Source: JACQFK01 sp964619955 (GTDB taxonomy: Bacteria > Planctomycetota > MHYJ01 > JACPRB01). From it: DNA of 64,000 nucleotides. The notes below the pieces were generated by a model. The model worked only from the letters and a program-made list of their open reading frames with translations. It was not told where the DNA came from and did no database searches. This document shows, one piece after another, positions 55,998-64,000 of this stretch (position 1 is its first letter; each line of letters starts with the position of its first letter). The stretch lies in NCBI GenBank assembly GCA_964619955.1, contig CAZUJF010000002.1, forward strand, positions 263,937 to 327,936. Reading direction: 5' to 3'. Position numbers and translations under genes: made by a program.

Positions 55998-56863
55998 CTC
56001 TGCCTGTGGAGGAGCTCTCCGTCCCGACGCTGGCCGCCATCACGGAGGTCGTCACCGGCGGCAGCGGAACCAGCGGCGCCAAGCCCATCGGTGTTTATCG
56101 GACAGGGCCCATGCTTGAGCAGTTCCTGGGTGGGGCCGGGATCGAATTGAGGATTGGAGCCAGCTCCAGAGTTCCTGCTGTTCGTGATGCCTTGCGACAG
56201 AACAATCAGTCGCCGTCTGGGCGGCAGGCCATCCGGAAGCTGATCGAGCAGGTCGCCGACCCACGGGAGTATCCGGAAGCGCCTGAGCGGCTTGCTGCCG
56301 TTGTCGAACGCCTGAACTCCAATCTCCGCCTGGACGGCCTGGAGTTGCGAGAACTCGCTGGAAGATACAAGCTCGTTGCAGTCCAAGCTGGACCCGCTAC
56401 CGATACTCTCAAGTCCACGGTAAAGTCGGCTGGATACGATTCGGTGGAGGTGGATCTGGCGCGGGCCCTGGAACAGGCCGATGCCGATCCGGAGGATGCT
56501 GTGACGGCAGCCTGCTCCGCCATCGAGAGCGCCTTCAAGTGCATCCTCGATGAGATGGGCGGAGGGTATCCAGCGAAGCAGGACATTGCCGGACTGGCGA
56601 AAGCCATCGAAGACGGTCTTCAATTGTCGCCTGGGCGCCAAGAACTCGAACCCGACATCAAGCAGATCCTTGGGGGATTGGCCAATGTGTCGAGGGGGAT
56701 CGGGGCGTTGAGGACGCATTCCGGCGACGCTCACGGCCGAGGCAAGTCGGTGCGTCGTCTGGATGCCCGTATAGCTCGACTGGCGATCCACTCCGCGAGT
56801 ACGATCTCGCTCTTTTACATCGAGACCTGGCAGAAGCAGAAGAAGGACGGGAAGCAGCCTTGA
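55994..56863 (+). CDS. Abortive-infection C-terminal-domain protein
   Basis: 289 aa from ATG 55994. The C-terminal half is the Abi_C pattern: PEDAVTAACSAIESAFKCILDEMG, then KAIEDGLQLSPG, IKQILGGLANVSRGIGALRTHSGDAHGRG and RLARLAIHSASTISLFYIETW-like end. The RTHSGDAHGRG motif is characteristic and nuclease-like in related HEPN-type proteins. The N-terminal ~140 residues are probably target- or partner-binding. It overlaps the methyltransferase gene by 4 nt. Proteins of this group accompany restriction genes and may cause dormancy when the primary barrier fails. Confidence 0.75.
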   Translation: MTLPVEELSVPTLAAITEVVTGGSGTSGAKPIGVYRTGPMLEQFLGGAGIELRIGASSRVPAVRDALRQNNQSPSGRQAIRKLIEQVADPREYPEAPERLAAVVERLNSNLRLDGLELRELAGRYKLVAVQAGPATDTLKSTVKSAGYDSVEVDLARALEQADADPEDAVTAACSAIESAFKCILDEMGGGYPAKQDIAGLAKAIEDGLQLSPGRQELEPDIKQILGGLANVSRGIGALRTHSGDAHGRGKSVRRLDARIARLAIHSASTISLFYIETWQKQKKDGKQP

Positions 56864-58602
56864 ATCCGAAGACGAAGCTCGAGCTGACCTGGATCGGCAA
56901 GGAGAACCGGCCGAAGCTGGAACCTCGAATCCTCATCGAGGATCCGGCGAAGTCGCACCACGCACCGTTTCGAGTGGGCGACGCCGACCTCTTCGACAAT
57001 CGCCTGATCTTCGGCGACAACCTACTCGCGCTGAAGGCTCTAGAGCAAGAATTCACGGGCAAGATCAAGTGCATCTACATCGACCCGCCCTATAACACCG
57101 GAGCTGCGTTCGAACAATATGACGATGGAGTAGAACATTCAACGTGGTTGAGCCTAATTCGAGATCGAGTCGAGATGCTGCGGAGGCTCTTGAGCCCTGA
57201 TGGCAGCCTTTGGGTGAGCCTCGATGATTCAGAGTCCCACTATTTCAAAGTGATGGCTGATGAAGTGTTTGGGAGGGACTGTTTCATAGGTGATATCAGC
57301 TGGAAAAAGCGAGACGGCCCGCCAAATGACAGGAAGATTGGCGCTGTTCACGAGCATATTCTCGTCTGGGGCCGGACCAAACCTGGGAGCTCGAAAAAGA
57401 CCCTCGCAGAGGAGTCATTCAATCTCATGCCGAGGACCGATAAGGCGAACTCCGAGTACAAGGTGTTCCCTGAACCCGATGGCCCTGACCCTAGAGGGCC
57501 GTTTAGAAAGATCGACCCAACTGCGCACGGGAAAGGCGGGCGGTATGTGGAAAGCCTCTTCTATCCAGTCAGGAATCCATATACCAAGGAAGAAGTCTGG
57601 CCGCGGAAAGGTACATGTTGGCGGCACAATCGCGAAGAAATGAAGCGGCTCCAGGAGGATCGGAGACTGTATTGGGGCGTCAAAGGTACCGCGACAACGC
57701 CCATGCGAAAGCTCTTCCTATCGGAAGCGAAGGCCGGGATGTGTACTCCGACTATCTGGGACGATGTCGGGCTCAATCAGCATGCAACTGGCGAGATGGA
57801 AAAGTTATTTGGAGAGAAGGCGTTCTTTGAAACGCCCAAGCCCGAGGGCCTGTTGCATCGCATCATTCACATTGCGTCCAACTTCGGGGAATGGGTGCTC
57901 GATTCATTTGCTGGATCAGGAACGACCGGTGCAGTCGCACATAAAATGGGGCGCCGTTGGATCATGGTGGAACTTGGGGAGCACTGCCATACCCACATAA
58001 TCCCACGGCTCAAGAAGGTAGTAGACGGCAAGGATCCAGGCGGAATTACGGAGGAGGTTGAGTGGAAGGGGGGTGGAGGTTTCCGGTACTACAAGTTGGC
58101 CCCCTCGCTACTTGAAAGGGATCAGTTTGGGAACTGGGTCATTAGTAAGAAGTACCAGCCGACCATGCTGGCGGAGGCCCTCTGCAAGCTCGAAGGCTTC
58201 AAGTACGCGCCCAGCGATATGACATTCTGGCAGCACGGGCACTCCACCGAGAAGGACTTCATCTATGTCACGACGCAGACCCTGACGCGCGACCAGCTTC
58301 AGCGGCTCTCTGACGAAGTCGGCCCTGATCGAAGCCTCCTTGTACTTTGCAGCGCTTTCCGAGTGAAGAACTTGGAGGAGTTTCCGAATCTGACGATCAA
58401 GAAGATACCCAAGACGGTCCTCACGCGCTGCGAATGGGGACGAGACGACTACAGCCTCGAGATCAAGAATCTGCCGCTCAAGCCGGCGGAGCCCGAGCCG
58501 GTAAACCTGGCTCCGGGTGCGGCGAAGAAGGGTCGAACAAAAGGAGAGCGGCGAGGGCAAGGGATGCTGTTCGACATGCCCGAGCGGGAGGGCTCGAAAT
58601 GA
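56860..58602 (+). CDS. Type III-like DNA methyltransferase (Mod)
   Basis: 580 aa. Beta-class order: catalytic DPPYNTG at residues 75-81 (CIYIDPPYNTGAAFEQYDDG) precedes the AdoMet-binding DSFAGSGTTGAVAHKMGRRWIMVE block near residue 350. This is the usual layout of type III Mod and N6-adenine/N4-cytosine methylases. Between them lies the target-recognition region. The C-terminal ~100 residues carry RVKNLEEFPNLTIKKIPKTVLTRCEWG and a basic tail. The recognition sequence cannot be predicted. The local sequence (57100-57950) is visibly A+T-richer than its neighbours, suggesting a recent acquisition of the recognition part. The stop overlaps the Res start (ATGA). Confidence 0.9.
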   Translation: MNPKTKLELTWIGKENRPKLEPRILIEDPAKSHHAPFRVGDADLFDNRLIFGDNLLALKALEQEFTGKIKCIYIDPPYNTGAAFEQYDDGVEHSTWLSLIRDRVEMLRRLLSPDGSLWVSLDDSESHYFKVMADEVFGRDCFIGDISWKKRDGPPNDRKIGAVHEHILVWGRTKPGSSKKTLAEESFNLMPRTDKANSEYKVFPEPDGPDPRGPFRKIDPTAHGKGGRYVESLFYPVRNPYTKEEVWPRKGTCWRHNREEMKRLQEDRRLYWGVKGTATTPMRKLFLSEAKAGMCTPTIWDDVGLNQHATGEMEKLFGEKAFFETPKPEGLLHRIIHIASNFGEWVLDSFAGSGTTGAVAHKMGRRWIMVELGEHCHTHIIPRLKKVVDGKDPGGITEEVEWKGGGGFRYYKLAPSLLERDQFGNWVISKKYQPTMLAEALCKLEGFKYAPSDMTFWQHGHSTEKDFIYVTTQTLTRDQLQRLSDEVGPDRSLLVLCSAFRVKNLEEFPNLTIKKIPKTVLTRCEWGRDDYSLEIKNLPLKPAEPEPVNLAPGAAKKGRTKGERRGQGMLFDMPEREGSK

Positions 58603-61274
58603 ATCCTGCGGTGAACAGCATCGCCAATCGGCTCAGTCTGAGGCCGCCTCAGCGGACGTCCTTGGAGATCCTTGCTCGACTCTGCGAGATCCTGCCCCTG
58701 GAGAAAGGCGCTGACGTTACTCAGGCATTGTCCGTGGTCAAGTCGGAGTATCCGACCGTGACCGACTTCGAACGTGAATTTCCGTCGATGTGCTTCGCGC
58801 TGGCGACGGGCGTCGGAAAGACCCGCTTGATGGGCGCCTTCATCGCCTATCTCCATAAGGTCGAAGGAATCCGTCACTTCCTCGTCCTGGCGCCCAACCT
58901 GACCATCTACAACAAGCTCATCGCGGACTTCAGCCCCAACACGCCGAAGTACGTGTTCCAGGGAATTGCCGAGTTCGCCGTCGATCCGCCCGAAATCATC
59001 ACGGGCGACAACTACGAGACCGGCCGTGGCGTCCGCAAGGCAGGACTCCTGTCGGGCTTTGAGTTCGAGCGTGAGGTCCACATCAACATCTTCAACATCT
59101 CAAAGATCAACGCGGAGGTCCGCGGAGACCGGATGCCCAAGTTCAAGCGCCTCCGCGAGTTGATCGGGGAAAGCTACTTCGACTATCTTTCAAAGCTTGA
59201 CGACCTCGTCCTGCTCATGGACGAGTCGCATCGCTATCGAGCAACGGCGGGCCAGCGCGCGATCAACGACTTAAAGCCGATCCTCGGCCTGGAACTTACG
59301 GCCACTCCGCAGGTCGAGAAGGGCGGCGACACAGAGCCGTTCAAAAACGTCATCTACAGCTACCCCTTGTCGCAGGCCATGCAGGACGGATTTGTGAAGG
59401 AGCCGGCCGTCGCGACGCGGGCGAACTTCGACGCCCGAAATTACGACGAGAAGGGTCTCGAGCGGCTCAAGCTGGAGGACGGCATCCGGATGCACGAGGA
59501 CACGAAGGTGCATCTGGAGGTCTACTCGCGGCAGAACGGCGTCCCCCTCGTCAAGCCGTTCATGCTGGTGATCGCCCGGGACACGGATCATGCCAACGAA
59601 CTGGTCCGGACCATCGAAGAGCCGAAGTTCTTCGATGGCCGCTACAAGGGCAAGGTCATCACCGTCCACTCCAACCTCAAGGGGGAGGAGCGGGATGAGA
59701 CGGTCGATCAGCTGATCCACGTCGAGCAGTCCGCCAATCCGACCGAGATCGTAGTTCACGTCAACATGCTCAAGGAAGGATGGGACGTCACCAACCTCTA
59801 CACGATCGTTCCCTTGCGGGCCGCGAACTCAAGGACGCTGGTGGAGCAGTCGATCGGCCGTGGACTGCGTCTGCCCTACGGCAAACGCACCGGAGTTCCG
59901 GCCGTTGACCGCCTGACGATCGTCGCGCATGATCGCTTTCAGGAGATCGTCGACTACTCGAAATCGCCCGAATCCATCATCAAGGGCGGCTTGACCATCG
60001 TGCCCGTCCCACTGGAGCGGACGCGGGTGGTAGTGGCCGCTCCGGAGATCGAGCAGAGGATCGCCGGCACTGCGGCACCGGGTACGGCTGCCGTCCAACC
60101 GACCCTCTTTGAGTCAGAGAAGGAGAAGGAGGCAGCCAGGGTCACGCTGGACGTCATCCGCAGGGAGTTTGAGCGGCTGCCCCGGTCCTCGGATCTAACG
60201 AAGCCGGAGATCCAGCGGGAGATCGTGGAGCGGGTCAAAGTCCTGGTGACGGCCGCCCAGCCCGACTTGGAAGGAGTAGGCAAGAAGCTGAACGTGGAAG
60301 CCGTGGTGAAACAGGCCACCCACCTCCACATCCTCCTGTCGATCGACATCCCCAGGATCACGCTGCAGCCGGTGGGGGATGTGAAGAGGGGGTACCGCGA
60401 CTTCAAGCTCGACCTCGCCAGCGTGAATCTCCAGCCCGTGGAGAGCGAGATCCTGATCCAGCATCTCCAAAGTCAGAGGCAGAGCCGGCTCACCAGCGGC
60501 ACCGGGGTGGTGCCGGAGGAGCGGCTTGAAGATTACCTGGTGCGCGGCCTCGTGGACTTCGACGACATCTCCTACGACGACCATTCAGAGCTGCTCTACC
60601 GGCTGGCGGGCCAGGTCGTCGCGCATCTGCAAGGCTACCTGAAGGACGGCGACAAGGTCCTCAACGTTCTGCAGTACCATCAACGGTCGCTCGTCAGCCT
60701 GATCCACGCCCAGATGCAGGGGCATTACGAGGAGCGCGCCACGGCGTATGAGGCCCACGTGAGCAAGGGCTTCACGACCCTGCGGCCCAACACCTACACG
60801 GCGGGCGATGGGGAGGCGGAGCGAGATTTCCGGGCCCCGGTCGAGGACAAGCTCGAAATTCGTCGGATGCTGTTCACTGGGTTCGGCAAGTGCCTGTACC
60901 GTGTCCAGAAGTTCGACTCCGACACCGAGCGGCGCTTCGCGGTGATGCTGGAGCACGACCTGGACGTGCTGAAGTGGTTTAAGCCGGTTCAGGGGGACAT
61001 CCCGATCCATCACTCAGGCGACCATTCGTACGAGCCTGATTTCGTAGTCGAAACCAAGGCAGCGAAGTACCTCTGCGAGCCCAAGAAGGCCTCGGAAATG
61101 GAGGCCAAAGACGTGCTGGCCAAGGCAAAGGCGGCCGCGACGTGGTGCCATCATGCAACCGAGCATGAGAAGAAGCACGGGGGGAAGCCTTGGACCTACG
61201 TGCTGATTCCTCACGACCAGGTCGCCGAGAACAAGACGCTCAAAGGACTCGCAGAAATGTTTCGCCGAGCCTGA
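58599..61274 (+). CDS. Type III-like restriction helicase-nuclease (Res)
   Basis: 891 aa from ATG 58599. Helicase motifs: CFALATGVGKTRLMGAFIAYL (Walker A, residues 71-75), FLVLAPNLTIYNKL, VLLMDESHRYRA (DESH), LGLELTATPQ, VHVNMLKEGWDVTNLYTIVPLRAANSRTLVEQSIGRGLRLPYG. The C-terminus has the PD-(D/E)xK nuclease SYEPDFVVETKAAKYLCEPKK. This matches the type III Res layout: translocase followed by endonuclease. With the overlapping Mod gene it should form a functional type III-like complex cutting unmodified DNA. Confidence 0.9.
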   Translation: MNPAVNSIANRLSLRPPQRTSLEILARLCEILPLEKGADVTQALSVVKSEYPTVTDFEREFPSMCFALATGVGKTRLMGAFIAYLHKVEGIRHFLVLAPNLTIYNKLIADFSPNTPKYVFQGIAEFAVDPPEIITGDNYETGRGVRKAGLLSGFEFEREVHINIFNISKINAEVRGDRMPKFKRLRELIGESYFDYLSKLDDLVLLMDESHRYRATAGQRAINDLKPILGLELTATPQVEKGGDTEPFKNVIYSYPLSQAMQDGFVKEPAVATRANFDARNYDEKGLERLKLEDGIRMHEDTKVHLEVYSRQNGVPLVKPFMLVIARDTDHANELVRTIEEPKFFDGRYKGKVITVHSNLKGEERDETVDQLIHVEQSANPTEIVVHVNMLKEGWDVTNLYTIVPLRAANSRTLVEQSIGRGLRLPYGKRTGVPAVDRLTIVAHDRFQEIVDYSKSPESIIKGGLTIVPVPLERTRVVVAAPEIEQRIAGTAAPGTAAVQPTLFESEKEKEAARVTLDVIRREFERLPRSSDLTKPEIQREIVERVKVLVTAAQPDLEGVGKKLNVEAVVKQATHLHILLSIDIPRITLQPVGDVKRGYRDFKLDLASVNLQPVESEILIQHLQSQRQSRLTSGTGVVPEERLEDYLVRGLVDFDDISYDDHSELLYRLAGQVVAHLQGYLKDGDKVLNVLQYHQRSLVSLIHAQMQGHYEERATAYEAHVSKGFTTLRPNTYTAGDGEAERDFRAPVEDKLEIRRMLFTGFGKCLYRVQKFDSDTERRFAVMLEHDLDVLKWFKPVQGDIPIHHSGDHSYEPDFVVETKAAKYLCEPKKASEMEAKDVLAKAKAAATWCHHATEHEKKHGGKPWTYVLIPHDQVAENKTLKGLAEMFRRA

Positions 61275-61307
61275 TCCCGCGCCGGGTAGCAGTGTGGGGA
61301 GAAGAGA

Positions 61308-63716
61308 ATGGGTGTCCCGGAATGGCACGAGAAGCTGCTGTCGATCGCGCTTGAAGCGCGGAAGACCAATCCGGACTTCCGGTTCAATCTGCGAACTTCC
61401 GATTTCAAAGGGAAGGACCGGCTGGGCAAGGGGTACTGGTTTACGGGCACGGACGGCTACTTGTTCTTTGGCCCCTTCAAGCCCAATGATCAGAACAACA
61501 AGACCCGCACGATCGGCTTCGTCGTGTCTTTCGACGACGCGGGGAATCCTAAGGGCTGCTATCTCGAAGTAGTCTTCGGATCAATCACGGATCCAAAGCA
61601 CCGCTCCCTTTACAAGGAGATCATGGACACGCTTGGATCGTTCCAGCCGGACGCCAAGGACAAGTTTTATCGCGAGTACTCGAACACGGATCCAGAAGTG
61701 TCCTTCCGGGACTTTCTAACAAAAGACCATCCTAAGATCTGCGATCAGATCCGGAAGGCCAAGCAAGAGGAGACCTTCTTCGTCACCGAGCAGGACTTTC
61801 AGAAGATGCTGGGGCGAGTTCAGGAGGTCAAGGCCGGCCAGACCGGCAGCGCGGGACAGGGCGAGTCCGCGCCGAGTGCCTCTCCCATTGCCGATGGAAA
61901 ACTCTGTCTCCTGGGTACTTGGCGCTCAGTGAGTAAGGCGGACGCGCAACGAATCCGGAATTCCATCGCCACCAAAGGAGGGTGGGCAACGTGGTGGAGC
62001 TTCCCCATTCGAAAAGAGTTTCATCCGGAGCTTCAGAAGGGGGAATTCTTCCTATACGTGAACGGAGGAGGCGGAAGTTTCCCTTACCGATTGAAGGTAC
62101 GTGAGTTCAGGACCTCGCATGGGAATGAGGGCCTCGTCAGCCCTTGGCCCGAAGTGACCGAAGCCAACTTGGTGGGCAAGGCCCGTGCAGGAGATGAGGA
62201 TGCGCAGATCTGTAAGACCTGGCTCTTCGTCACCGGATGCGACACTCTGGACCCTGAGCTCAAGTTGGAAGTGTTCGAGCCTGCTCGCGGCGTGAAGCCC
62301 ACGGCTCTGTTGAATCAGAGTGCTTTCGGGTATGCGTACTTGAAGGGCTCGTCCACAATGGAGCAATCTGCATTAGATGCGCCGCTGAACTTGATCCTGT
62401 ATGGTCCCCCCGGAACGGGGAAGACGTTTCGATTAATCGAACTGCAGAAGCGGTATGTGGATACCCCTAGCAGCGTGGATCATGAAACATGGCTTCAGGA
62501 ACTTCTCGCGCAGTACACATGGAGAACCGTAATCGCGGCCTCGATGGCGGATCTCGGTCGACCTGTGCGAGTACCGGATGTTCGAGATCATCGGTGGGTC
62601 CAGGCCAAGGCGAAGCAGCGGGGCCGATCTAACGTTCAAGCGACGATTTGGGCCTTTCTTCAGGGGCATACTCCCGAGTCTGTCGCTGCGGTTAGAGTCA
62701 CCGTGCGTCGTCCACCGTTTATCTTTACCAAGACTGATGAGGGCGATTGGTCTCTGCTCCCGGGGTGGCAGAAAGAGGATGAAGAGTCTGCCGCCTTGGC
62801 CGCGCTTCTGAAGGCCGGACCCACAGCAGCCCGAGAGCCGATTCGCCGCTTCCGCATGGTGACCTTCCACCCTTCTTTCAGCTACGAGGAATTCGTGCGC
62901 GGAATCCGGCCCGTGACAGCCGATGAAGACGGCTCCACGCAATTCAAGCTCGTGGATGGCGTGTTCAAGCAGATCTGCGATGAGGCGAAGGCCAACCCTG
63001 GCAAGCGCTACGCGCTGTTCATCGATGAAATCAATCGGGCCAACATCGCAAAGGTATTTGGGGAACTTATCACCCTCATCGAGCCCGACAAGCGCGCCGT
63101 GTGGGTCTCGGGGCGTCTTGATCGAGGAGTGGTCGTGCAATTGCCCGGAGGTAACGGAGATGAGAAGACGGAGGAGCCGTTCGGAGTGCCGGCGAACCTC
63201 GACATCTACGGGACCATGAATACCGCTGACCGTTCCATCGCTTTGCTGGATATTGCGCTGAGGCGGCGCTTTCAGTTCAGCGAGGTCGAGCCCGAGTACA
63301 GCCTCCTGAAAGCGGTGGGCGGTGTCGACCTTGGAAAGCTCCTGCGTAGGATCAACGATCGACTCGAATACCTGTTGGGCCGCGATCATCGAATTGGCCA
63401 TGCCTACTTCATGAAAGTTAAGGGGCTCGAGGATCTGCGGAGGGTGTTTCGCGATCAGGTCGTGCCACTTCTGCAGGAGTACTTCTTCGACGATCTGGGA
63501 CGCGTCGCAAGGGTGCTTTCCATCGTGGGCGATGCGCCTGCGTTTGTCGTTAGCCAGCGGCTGGATCATGCCACGCTGTTTCCCGGCGACCGGGCCGAAA
63601 GCGTAGTGCAATCGGCGACCCGATACCAGATCACGGCAGAAGAATTGTGGACGGAGGAGAGTTTCCAGGGCATCTACGCGGATGCGAAACCCGACTCTGA
63701 GCCGACGGTCGGATGA
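61308..63716 (+). CDS. mcrB: McrB-like AAA+ GTPase with N-terminal sensor domains
   Basis: 802 aa. Residues ~1-165 form a beta-rich domain (FRFNLRTSDFKGKDRLGKGYWFTGTDGYLFFGPFKPND). Residues ~200-340 resemble an EVE/PUA-like modified-base reader (LLGTWRSVSKADAQRIRNSI, GEFFLYVNGGGGSFPYRLKVREF). The AAA+ core has Walker A GPPGTGKT at 366-373, FRMVTFHPSFSYEEFVRGIRP, Walker B ALFIDEINRANIAKVFGELITLIE and NTADRSIALLDIALRRRFQF. McrB-type proteins translocate DNA and activate the McrC nuclease at modified sites. The stop overlaps the McrC start by 4 nt. Confidence 0.88.
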   Translation: MGVPEWHEKLLSIALEARKTNPDFRFNLRTSDFKGKDRLGKGYWFTGTDGYLFFGPFKPNDQNNKTRTIGFVVSFDDAGNPKGCYLEVVFGSITDPKHRSLYKEIMDTLGSFQPDAKDKFYREYSNTDPEVSFRDFLTKDHPKICDQIRKAKQEETFFVTEQDFQKMLGRVQEVKAGQTGSAGQGESAPSASPIADGKLCLLGTWRSVSKADAQRIRNSIATKGGWATWWSFPIRKEFHPELQKGEFFLYVNGGGGSFPYRLKVREFRTSHGNEGLVSPWPEVTEANLVGKARAGDEDAQICKTWLFVTGCDTLDPELKLEVFEPARGVKPTALLNQSAFGYAYLKGSSTMEQSALDAPLNLILYGPPGTGKTFRLIELQKRYVDTPSSVDHETWLQELLAQYTWRTVIAASMADLGRPVRVPDVRDHRWVQAKAKQRGRSNVQATIWAFLQGHTPESVAAVRVTVRRPPFIFTKTDEGDWSLLPGWQKEDEESAALAALLKAGPTAAREPIRRFRMVTFHPSFSYEEFVRGIRPVTADEDGSTQFKLVDGVFKQICDEAKANPGKRYALFIDEINRANIAKVFGELITLIEPDKRAVWVSGRLDRGVVVQLPGGNGDEKTEEPFGVPANLDIYGTMNTADRSIALLDIALRRRFQFSEVEPEYSLLKAVGGVDLGKLLRRINDRLEYLLGRDHRIGHAYFMKVKGLEDLRRVFRDQVVPLLQEYFFDDLGRVARVLSIVGDAPAFVVSQRLDHATLFPGDRAESVVQSATRYQITAEELWTEESFQGIYADAKPDSEPTVG

Positions 63717-63964
63717 GGCTGATGTCGTCGGTCGGGTCAAGAATCCTTAGCTTTCGGGAGCATCAGTCAATCCCGGTGGACGATGGTCTTTCGGGTGAGG
63801 GAATCACTTCCCTCGAAGCGGACCGCCTGGCCAAACTGGGCGAAGAGCGGCCCGGCTTCTTCGAGCGTGGGTATCGTCAGGTGCGGTTGGCTCAATACTG
63901 CGGCATCGTCAACCTCGGGGAGCGCATTCTTGAAGTCCTGCCTAACCCAACTTCGCCAGTTTGA
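63713..63964 (+). pseudogene. mcrC: Truncated McrC nuclease subunit
   Basis: 83 residues only, against the usual several hundred. The N-terminus is typical McrC: FREHQSIPV, SLEADRLAKL, GYRQVRLAQYCGIVNLGERILEVLP. After EVLP the match stops and the frame ends in PTSPV and a TGA at 63962. No other frame continues McrC. The break coincides with repeat-containing sequence at about 63946-64000. McrB is therefore left without an intact nuclease partner in this assembly, unless the break is an assembly artefact at a contig edge. Confidence 0.75.
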
Positions 63965-64000
63965 CCCCCCAGAAAAATAGTTTGGCGACCCAACCTCGAT
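63946..64000. mobile_element. Possible insertion-sequence end interrupting mcrC
   Basis: The sequence after the McrC break carries the repeated words CCCAAC and AGTTTG in TTCGCCAGTTTGACCC and TAGTTTGGCGACCCAAC. Multiple short repeats with such wording are reminiscent of IS21-type ends. Only ~55 bases are visible and no transposase is in the window, so the identity is a guess. Confidence 0.35.

Larger units (their letters stand above)
19468..64000. mobile_element. Integrative conjugative element with F/SXT-type transfer genes and defence cargo
   Basis: The left boundary is the tRNA-Cys 3' half at 19423-19467; the right boundary is beyond the window. Contents: a Panacea TA pair, MobH relaxase, TraD, DUF4400, TraU, TraW/TrbC-like, TraE, TraL, pilin, TraK, TraB, TraV-like, TraC and TraG_N proteins, a sigma/kinase pair, envelope proteins, a ubiquitin-like operon and a restriction island. 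Gene style also changes at the boundary: clear Shine-Dalgarno sites and tight operons replace sparse host genes, and parts of the cargo (for example around 57100-57950) are visibly richer in A+T. No integrase, excisionase or replication gene is visible in this part. Confidence 0.8.

Noticed and set aside
52960..64000. DISARM or BREX locus
   Set aside because: SNF2 helicase and methylase are compatible with DISARM, but DrmA, DrmB and DrmC are absent; no PglZ, BrxC or Lon-like gene for BREX.
1..64000. CRISPR arrays or cas genes
   Set aside because: No regularly spaced direct repeats and no Cas1/Cas2/effector motif were seen.

Overview
The window is a very GC-rich bacterial chromosome segment carrying the left end and some 44 kb of an integrated conjugative element (ICE). 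The host looks like a Planctomycetota-type (or related PVC/uncultured) lineage. This is inferred from the gene mix: an ECF sigma factor with a FecR-type regulator, secreted parallel beta-helix and LamG proteins, a PQQ-type beta-propeller, a sigma factor coupled to a Ser/Thr kinase, and few Shine-Dalgarno sites in the chromosomal part. No rRNA or marker gene fixes the taxonomy. A 100-N gap at 1415-1514, flanked by identical 55-bp sequences, marks this as a scaffolded draft assembly.

Region 1 (1-19422) is host chromosome. It encodes mostly exported carbohydrate- and ester-active proteins: a partial LamG protein, a Pro/Arg/Glu-rich secreted protein, a GT4 glycosyltransferase, a PQQ propeller, an ARPP-1 lipoprotein, a CocE/NonD hydrolase, two different SGNH hydrolases, a LysM protein and two large right-handed beta-helix proteins. 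It ends with a FecR / GH88-105-like / ECF sigma cassette in which FecR and the hydrolase share an identically spaced leader motif.

Region 2 (19423-19467) is the 3' half of a tRNA-Cys(GCA) gene, cut at the anticodon loop. I read it as the displaced att half-site at the left end of the ICE. The rebuilt tRNA and the integrase would then lie right of the window.

Region 3 (about 19468-47750) is the conjugation module. A Panacea-type toxin-antitoxin pair and small zinc-ribbon proteins sit at the edge. Two divergent operons follow, sharing a perfect 31-bp inverted repeat just upstream of both first genes (31030-31245). The leftward operon encodes pilin, a VKOR-thioredoxin fusion, TraL, a small membrane protein, TraE, a TraW/TrbC-like protein, TraU, a MobH relaxase, a TraD coupling ATPase and a DUF4400 protein. 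The rightward operon encodes TraK, a zinc ribbon, TraB, a TraV-like lipoprotein, the TraC/VirB4 ATPase and a TraG N-terminal-type protein. This is the F/SXT type of type IV secretion. Next come a sigma factor overlapping a Ser/Thr kinase gene, a Cys-rich lipoprotein and a TPR/outer-membrane barrel protein.

Region 4 (48052-64000) is defence cargo. A five-gene operon encodes a bacterial ubiquitin-like conjugation system: two uncharacterised proteins, a ubiquitin-like protein, a cysteine-less E2-fold protein and a JAB-E1 fusion. Directly after it come a SNF2 helicase, a 69-aa coupled ORF, an abortive-infection-type protein, a type III-like Mod and Res pair, and McrB with a truncated McrC. McrC breaks off at a sequence resembling the end of an insertion sequence. 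The ubiquitin-like operon with its two unknown partners is the best candidate for an under-described system.
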